Assembly: GCA_030636965.1 (NCBI GenBank)
Contig: DAOVVW010000008.1
Coordinates: 1-11,298, forward strand
Direction of reading: 5' to 3'
Length of the DNA stretch: 11,298 nt
Source of the DNA: Pseudomonadota bacterium
GTDB lineage: Bacteria; BMS3Abin14
In this document: positions 7,754 to 11,298 of the stretch, in pieces
How the letters are laid out: each line of letters opens with the position of its first letter
Numbering within the stretch: position 1 is the first letter of the stretch
Notes under the pieces: generated by a model
Databases searched by the model: none
What the model saw: the letters and a program-made list of their open reading frames with translations, nothing else
What the model was told of the DNA's origin: nothing
Translations under genes and position numbers: made by a program

Positions 7754-8710
7754 CATGCTCAGGTCCGGTTCCAGTATTCTCTTGGGCTCTATGACCATTC
7801 TGCCCTCTGACTCACCCACTGAGGCAAGCGCTACAAGGTATCCGTTCCTTACAACCGAGACCATACCCTCTTCCTGGTCGCTGGACCAGGAAACAGGACG
7901 CCCCTGAAGGAGCCTGGCGAGATCCGCGTCTTCAGGTTCGAATTCAGGGAAGGAGAGGCCGGATGCAGCGTTCCGGAGCCATTTTCCCGGGTCTGTTCCT
8001 GAACGGAACTTATCCAGTTCAACGGTATCATCGATATGAAATGCCCCGCTCTTGATTCTTACAAGTGTTTCCATACAGCCGAAAACTCCCAGGTCGCGAC
8101 CGATGTCGTGACACAGGGTTCTCATGTAGGTTCCCTTGGAGCACTGAACCTTCAGGGATGCCCGGGGCGGATCCCACCCATCCAGTTCAATACTGTAAAT
8201 CGTCACTTTCCTTGGATCGGCTTCTACGGCCTGGCCTCGCCTTGCCAGACGGTACAGGGGCTGTCCTCCACGCTTTACGGCTGAATAAGCCGGAGGAACC
8301 TGCAGGAATGAACCTCTATAACGGTCGATGGCGTTCTCCAGTTTCTGGAGAGTTACCCCGGAAGGATCTGCTTCATCAATCGTTGTTCCAGTAACATCCT
8401 GGGTATCCGTTTCCCTGCCCAGATACAGTGTCAGGTGATATTCCTTGTCGTCCTCCTGGAGGTACTGGGCGATCCGGGTAGCAGACCCTACCAGGACCAC
8501 AAGAACTCCTGATGCTACTGGATCCAGGGTGCCGGCATGACCTACCTGGCGGATCCCGAAAATCCTTCTTACCCTCTGAACGACGTCATGGGAGGTGAGA
8601 CCGATATCCTTGTTAACGGGCAGTATTCCCTGGACGTGCTTTTCATAAGCCTCTTTTGATTCTTTCCTGGGCTTACTTGCATCTGTAGCCTTCAGATCAT
8701 TCCTCCTCAT
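7751..8710 (-). CDS. truB: tRNA pseudouridine(55) synthase
   Basis: TruB converts uridine 55 in the T-loop of tRNAs to pseudouridine and also helps tRNA folding. From the ATG at 8710 the protein has 319 residues. The catalytic motif is GHAGTLDPVASGVL (57-70), with Asp63 as the expected nucleophile. It is preceded by the substrate-binding NKDIGLTSHDVV (33-44, usually DKPxGxTS) and followed by CSKGTYMRTLCHDIGRDLG in the core and a small PUA-like C-terminal domain (GRPVSW to VIEPKRIL). About 27 charged residues precede the core. The start overlaps the end of rbfA by 14 bp and has no good upstream Shine-Dalgarno, so coupling to rbfA is likely. The AGGAGG just inside the gene encodes the RbfA C-terminus and has no usable start codon after it. 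The stop codon lies in a palindromic repeat arm. Confidence 0.95.
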   Translation of the reverse strand: MRRNDLKATDASKPRKESKEAYEKHVQGILPVNKDIGLTSHDVVQRVRRIFGIRQVGHAGTLDPVASGVLVVLVGSATRIAQYLQEDDKEYHLTLYLGRETDTQDVTGTTIDEADPSGVTLQKLENAIDRYRGSFLQVPPAYSAVKRGGQPLYRLARRGQAVEADPRKVTIYSIELDGWDPPRASLKVQCSKGTYMRTLCHDIGRDLGVFGCMETLVRIKSGAFHIDDTVELDKFRSGTDPGKWLRNAASGLSFPEFEPEDADLARLLQGRPVSWSSDQEEGMVSVVRNGYLVALASVGESEGRMVIEPKRILEPDLSM

Positions 8711-9059
8711 CACCGATTGACTGCAGAATCTCCGATATACGGTAGCTGTAATCCAGATTCCGGTCAAACTCAAAGACAAGCTTTGGAGTGTTCTTGAGCC
8801 TGAGTCTCCTGGCCATCAACTTATGGATAAAACTGCTCGCCTGTTGAAGAGCGCTTTCAATCTCTTCAACCTGTGTTGTTTTGTTAAGAACACCGAAATA
8901 CACTCTTGCCGAGCGGAGATCATCTGTGATCTTTACCCTGGTAACGGTGACAGTTTCTATCCTTGGATCCTTTACATCCCTGAGGAGTATCGTCGAGATC
9001 TCATGCCTGACAAGTTCACTGACACGGTCGGCTCTTTTATAGCTGTGTGATCGTTTCAT
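8697..9059 (-). CDS. rbfA: 30S ribosome-binding factor A
   Basis: RbfA is a small KH-fold protein that binds the immature 30S subunit near helix 1 of 16S rRNA and aids late maturation and cold adaptation. From the ATG at 9059 it has 120 residues, the usual length. Family features include RADRVSELVRHEISTILLRDVKDPR near the N-terminus (part of a longer conserved block), VTVTRVKITDDLRSARVYFGVL, and LKNTPKLVFEFDRNLDYSYRISEIL near the end. The open frame continues 19 codons further to a TTG at 9116, ten bases after GAGAGGA. That longer form would encode part of a heptamer repeat tract. I prefer the ATG by homology, although it has no visible Shine-Dalgarno. The end overlaps truB. Confidence 0.93.
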   Translation of the reverse strand: MKRSHSYKRADRVSELVRHEISTILLRDVKDPRIETVTVTRVKITDDLRSARVYFGVLNKTTQVEEIESALQQASSFIHKLMARRLRLKNTPKLVFEFDRNLDYSYRISEILQSIGDEEE

Positions 9060-9065
9060 CAGTAA

Positions 9066-9100
9066 CAGTCTCGAGTTTCGGGTCTCGGGTTTCGAGTCCC
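9066..9100. repeat. Degenerate heptamer tract immediately upstream of rbfA
   Basis: Five contiguous seven-base units on the plus strand fit SRGTYYC, starting at 9066, 9073, 9080, 9087 and 9094. The GT at unit positions 3-4 and the C at position 7 are invariant. Position 5 alternates C, T, C, T, C, hinting at a 14-bp double unit. The tract occupies half of the 72-bp ylxP-rbfA gap, ends six bases before the rbfA ATG, and fills the place of a ribosome binding site. It contains no stop in the rbfA frame. Confidence 0.75.
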
Positions 9101-9131
9101 AATATTCAGTTAGCAAGAAATTAAAATCCTC

Positions 9132-9413
9132 TCACAGGATTTCGGTTGATATATCTATTATTTCGGCAAGACCCCAGGATTCGACCTTGTTAAGAATCTT
9201 TTGAAGGCTCTCATCAGCGTGCCTTCTGTCCCTGGTCACAAGCGCAACCGCCACCGTTGCCTTCTGCCAGAGATCGTGATGATCCACCTCTGCCACGGAA
9301 ACGTTGAACTGGTTCTTGAGCCGATCCTTGAGGCTCCGAAGAACCCTCCTCTTGCTTTTCAGTGAACCGCTCTCGGGGATGTAGAGCGTCAGTTTCAGAA
9401 TACCTATAAACAT
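9132..9413 (-). CDS. ylxP: DUF503 / YlxP-like protein
   Basis: This is a small conserved protein of the DUF503 (YlxP) family, usually encoded between infB and rbfA. Its role is not firmly established; the location suggests ribosome maturation or translation. From the ATG at 9413 it has 93 residues, typical for the family. Recognisable are MFIGILKLTLYIPESGSLKS at the start, KRRVLRSLKDRL, then FNVSVAEVDHHDLWQKA, and a C-terminal helix ahead of AEIIDISTEIL. No cysteines, signal peptide or membrane segment are seen. The frame stays open 21 codons upstream to another ATG at 9476, but those codons are repeat sequence unlike the family N-terminus, so the internal ATG is preferred. Neither start has a good Shine-Dalgarno. 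Confidence 0.92.
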   Translation of the reverse strand: MFIGILKLTLYIPESGSLKSKRRVLRSLKDRLKNQFNVSVAEVDHHDLWQKATVAVALVTRDRRHADESLQKILNKVESWGLAEIIDISTEIL

Positions 9414-9453
9414 AGTCGGAGTCCCGTGTCCCTGGTCCTTAGTCCCTTGTTCA
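9412..9453. repeat. Degenerate heptamer tract B abutting the ylxP start
   Basis: On the plus strand four contiguous seven-base units beginning at 9419, 9426, 9433 and 9440 all carry GTCC at positions 3-6 (for example GAGTCCC and TAGTCCC). Decayed units lie on both sides, at 9412 (overlapping the start codon) and at 9447. On the coding strand it reads as repeated GGGAC-type heptamers running into the ylxP ATG. The phase resembles the tract before rbfA (NNGTYYC), which suggests related origin. Confidence 0.72.
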
Positions 9454-9467
9454 GGGTTATAATACAC

Positions 9468-9495
9468 GTTGGACATTGGGCGTTGGTCATTGGAC
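9468..9495. repeat. Degenerate heptamer tract A downstream of infB
   Basis: Four contiguous seven-base units on the plus strand fit RTTGGNC exactly, starting at 9468, 9475, 9482 and 9489. The first base alternates G, A, G, A. The tract starts 11 bp after the infB stop and is separated by 14 bp from the second tract of the same period. Together they fill most of the 92-bp infB-ylxP gap. Confidence 0.75.
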
Positions 9496-9505
9496 GCGGT
9501 CTGTT

Positions 9506-11298
9506 TTACTCCAGCTCCACCTCCTGCAGTACCATCTCGAAGTTCTCAATTATATCTCCAACCTTGATATCGTTGAAATCCTCGATCCCTATACCACACT
9601 CGAACCCTACTCCCACTTCCCTGACGTCATCCTTGAACCGCCTCAGAGATCCCACCCTGCTCTCGAATATAACAACACCGTCACGTATTATCCTTACCTC
9701 CGAGTTTCTCCTCACAACACCGTCGTCTATGTGACAACCTGCTATAGTGCCTACCTTTGGAACAAAAAAGGTGTCACGGACTTCAGCTCGACCCAGCATC
9801 TCCTCGTGGTATACAGGTGCCAGCATACCCTTCAGGGCATTTCTGATATCTCTTTCAAGATCGTAGATCACATTGAAAAACCTTACATCCACATTTTCCT
9901 TACGTATGACATCCAGGGCCTTTTTATCAGGCCGAACATTGAAACCTATAACGACGGCGCTGGAGGCCGCAGCCAGGATCACATCGCCCTCGTTAATTCC
10001 ACCTGTCCCCTCATGGATCACGTTGACCCTGACTTCTTCCATGGAGATCTTGTCCAGGACATCTTTGATAGCGCCTATGGATCCGTGCACATCGGCCTTC
10101 AGAACGATATTGAGATCTTTGACCTCACCCTCCTGTATCTTTGTAAAGAGGTCTTCCAATGTTACGGTCTGCCGCTGGGTCTTTCCTGCCCGGACCTCCT
10201 CCATTCGCAACTGGGCAATTCTTTTAGCTTTTACCTCGTCTGTGAAGACCGCAAATGACTCACCTGCAGCCGGAACGCCCTGCAGGCCGATAATTTCAGC
10301 AGGGACTGAAGGTCCGGCCTTCTCGATCTTCTTTCCATAATCGTCGTTCATCACCCTGACCCGGCCTAAATGAGTTCCAGCCAGCATATAACTCCCCGTC
10401 AGGAGTGTTCCGCTCTTAACGAGCACTGTAACCACAGGGCCTCTGCCCCGTTCGAGCTTCGATTCTATCACTATACCCCTTGCATCCCTGGCAGGATCCG
10501 CCACTAACTCCAGGATCTCAGCCTGAAGGAGTATCAGATCCAGAAGATCATCGATCCCGGTTCCCTGTTTCGCCGAAACATTCATGGACAGGACGTCTCC
10601 GCCCCAATCTTCCGGAATTACACCATGATCCGCAAGCTCACGCTTGACCCTGTCGGGGTCGGCTTCGGGCTTATCGATCTTGTTGATAGCCACCACGATG
10701 GGAACATCAGCAGCTTTTGCGTGATCTATAGCCTCTATAGTCTGGGGCTTGACGCCGTCATCAGCAGCCACTACCAGCACCACAATATCGGTAACCTGGG
10801 CTCCCCTGGCTCGCATTGCCGTAAACGCCTCGTGACCGGGTGTGTCCAGGAACACCATCTGGCCCTTGGTGTGGTTCACGAGATGGGCACCGATGTGTTG
10901 TGTGATCCCTCCGGCTTCACCGGAGGCAACATCCGTTTCCCTCACAGCATCCAGGAGGGATGTCTTACCGTGATCGACGTGTCCCATTACTGTAATAACA
11001 GGAGGCCTGGGCCGGAGGTTGGCCTCAATTTCCGGCTCATCCTTCAAGAGATCCTCCACGGTGCCTGTTTTCACCTGAACATCAAAGCCGAGCTCACTGA
11101 CCACAAGTGATGCGGTTTCAGGATCCACGGTCTGATTGATCGTAGCCATAACACCCAACTGGAGCAGGATCTGGATGATCTCCGAAGCTTTGGTACCTGT
11201 CACTCCCGCCAGATCACCCACCGTCAATCCCTTGGTGATCTTGATACTCTTGGTGGAAGGTGTGGGTATTTCCTGCACTTCAGTTTCTTTTTTCTTTG
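9506..11298 (-). CDS. infB: Translation initiation factor IF-2, N-terminus outside window
   Basis: IF2 is the GTPase that brings initiator fMet-tRNA to the 30S subunit and promotes subunit joining. About 596 residues are visible. The frame is still open at the right edge, through a Lys/Glu-rich stretch (KKKETE), so the GTG at 11278 is not the real start and the variable N-terminal domain continues beyond the window. An IF2 N-terminal type module ([16 protein letters not shown], visible residues about 19-73) precedes the GTPase core: GHVDHGKT (about 105-112), [16 protein letters not shown] (about 151-158), NKID (about 205-208) and SAKQGTGID. Domains II-IV follow to the C-terminal [16 protein letters not shown]. 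All G motifs are intact. It heads the visible part of the operon; rimP/nusA are expected further right but not seen. Confidence 0.97.
   Translation of the reverse strand, partial: KKKETEVQEIPTPSTKSIKITKGLTVGDLAGVTGTKASEIIQILLQLGVMATINQTVDPETASLVVSELGFDVQVKTGTVEDLLKDEPEIEANLRPRPPVITVMGHVDHGKTSLLDAVRETDVASGEAGGITQHIGAHLVNHTKGQMVFLDTPGHEAFTAMRARGAQVTDIVVLVVAADDGVKPQTIEAIDHAKAADVPIVVAINKIDKPEADPDRVKRELADHGVIPEDWGGDVLSMNVSAKQGTGIDDLLDLILLQAEILELVADPARDARGIVIESKLERGRGPVVTVLVKSGTLLTGSYMLAGTHLGRVRVMNDDYGKKIEKAGPSVPAEIIGLQGVPAAGESFAVFTDEVKAKRIAQLRMEEVRAGKTQRQTVTLEDLFTKIQEGEVKDLNIVLKADVHGSIGAIKDVLDKISMEEVRVNVIHEGTGGINEGDVILAAASSAVVIGFNVRPDKKALDVIRKENVDVRFFNVIYDLERDIRNALKGMLAPVYHEEMLGRAEVRDTFFVPKVGTIAGCHIDDGVVRRNSEVRIIRDGVVIFESRVGSLRRFKDDVREVGVGFECGIGIEDFNDIKVGDIIENFEMVLQEVELE

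Noticed and set aside
8702..8707. AGGAGG just inside truB as the ribosome binding site of a later truB start
   Set aside because: No ATG, GTG or TTG in the truB frame follows at a usable distance. The bases are explained by the Glu-Glu-Glu C-terminus of RbfA.
9458..9463. TATAAT on the plus strand between the heptamer tracts, as a promoter
   Set aside because: No acceptable -35 lies 16-18 bp upstream and no plus-strand gene follows. The minus-strand reading (TATTAT) also lacks a -35.
9066..9495. Heptamer tracts as a CRISPR array
   Set aside because: Units are seven bases, contiguous and degenerate, with no spacers and no cas genes.
9476..10258. Plus-strand open frame of 260 codons opposite infB
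   Set aside because: It is antisense to conserved IF2 domains, and its translation resembles no family I know. It is a shadow frame.
11276..11278. GTG at 11278 as the infB start
   Set aside because: The frame is open to the window edge with a Lys/Glu-rich stretch, and IF2 proteins normally have a long N-terminal region before this point.

Overview
The window is a tightly packed run of housekeeping genes, all on the minus strand, from a bacterium of roughly balanced base composition. The gene order, the fused PurS-PurL protein, the protein sequences and the style of the intergenic repeats fit a member of the former Deltaproteobacteria (Desulfobacterota-like). That placement is inference from memory of gene order, not from a search. 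No mobile-element gene, phage gene, tRNA, rRNA or CRISPR array is visible. Both ends of the window cut through genes.

In transcription order (right to left) the first block is translation and RNA metabolism: infB (IF2, N-terminus outside the window), a DUF503/YlxP protein, rbfA, truB, rpsO and pnp. This is the classic nusA-infB-rbfA-truB-rpsO-pnp cluster. The products start translation, mature the 30S subunit, modify tRNA, build the 30S platform (S15) and degrade RNA.

The second block follows without a break: an M16 zinc peptidase, dut (dUTPase), a YycJ/WalJ-type metallo-beta-lactamase-fold hydrolase, purB (adenylosuccinate lyase) and the first 443 codons of a fused PurS-PurL FGAM synthase that runs off the left edge. 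These genes overlap or lie within 18 bp of each other, so co-transcription and partial translational coupling are likely. The block adds nucleotide-pool sanitation and de novo purine synthesis.

The most unusual content is in the spacers. Most junctions are overlaps or gaps of 18 bp or less. Each of the four spacers longer than 50 bp carries a short degenerate repeat: two heptamer tracts between infB and ylxP, a third heptamer tract before rbfA, a palindromic element of about 70 bp between truB and rpsO that supplies the truB stop codon, and a weak hexamer tract between rpsO and pnp. The heptamer tracts sit where ribosome binding sites would be expected and make the starts of ylxP and rbfA ambiguous. 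I see no new multi-gene system here; the repeat-filled spacers are the feature most worth a second look.
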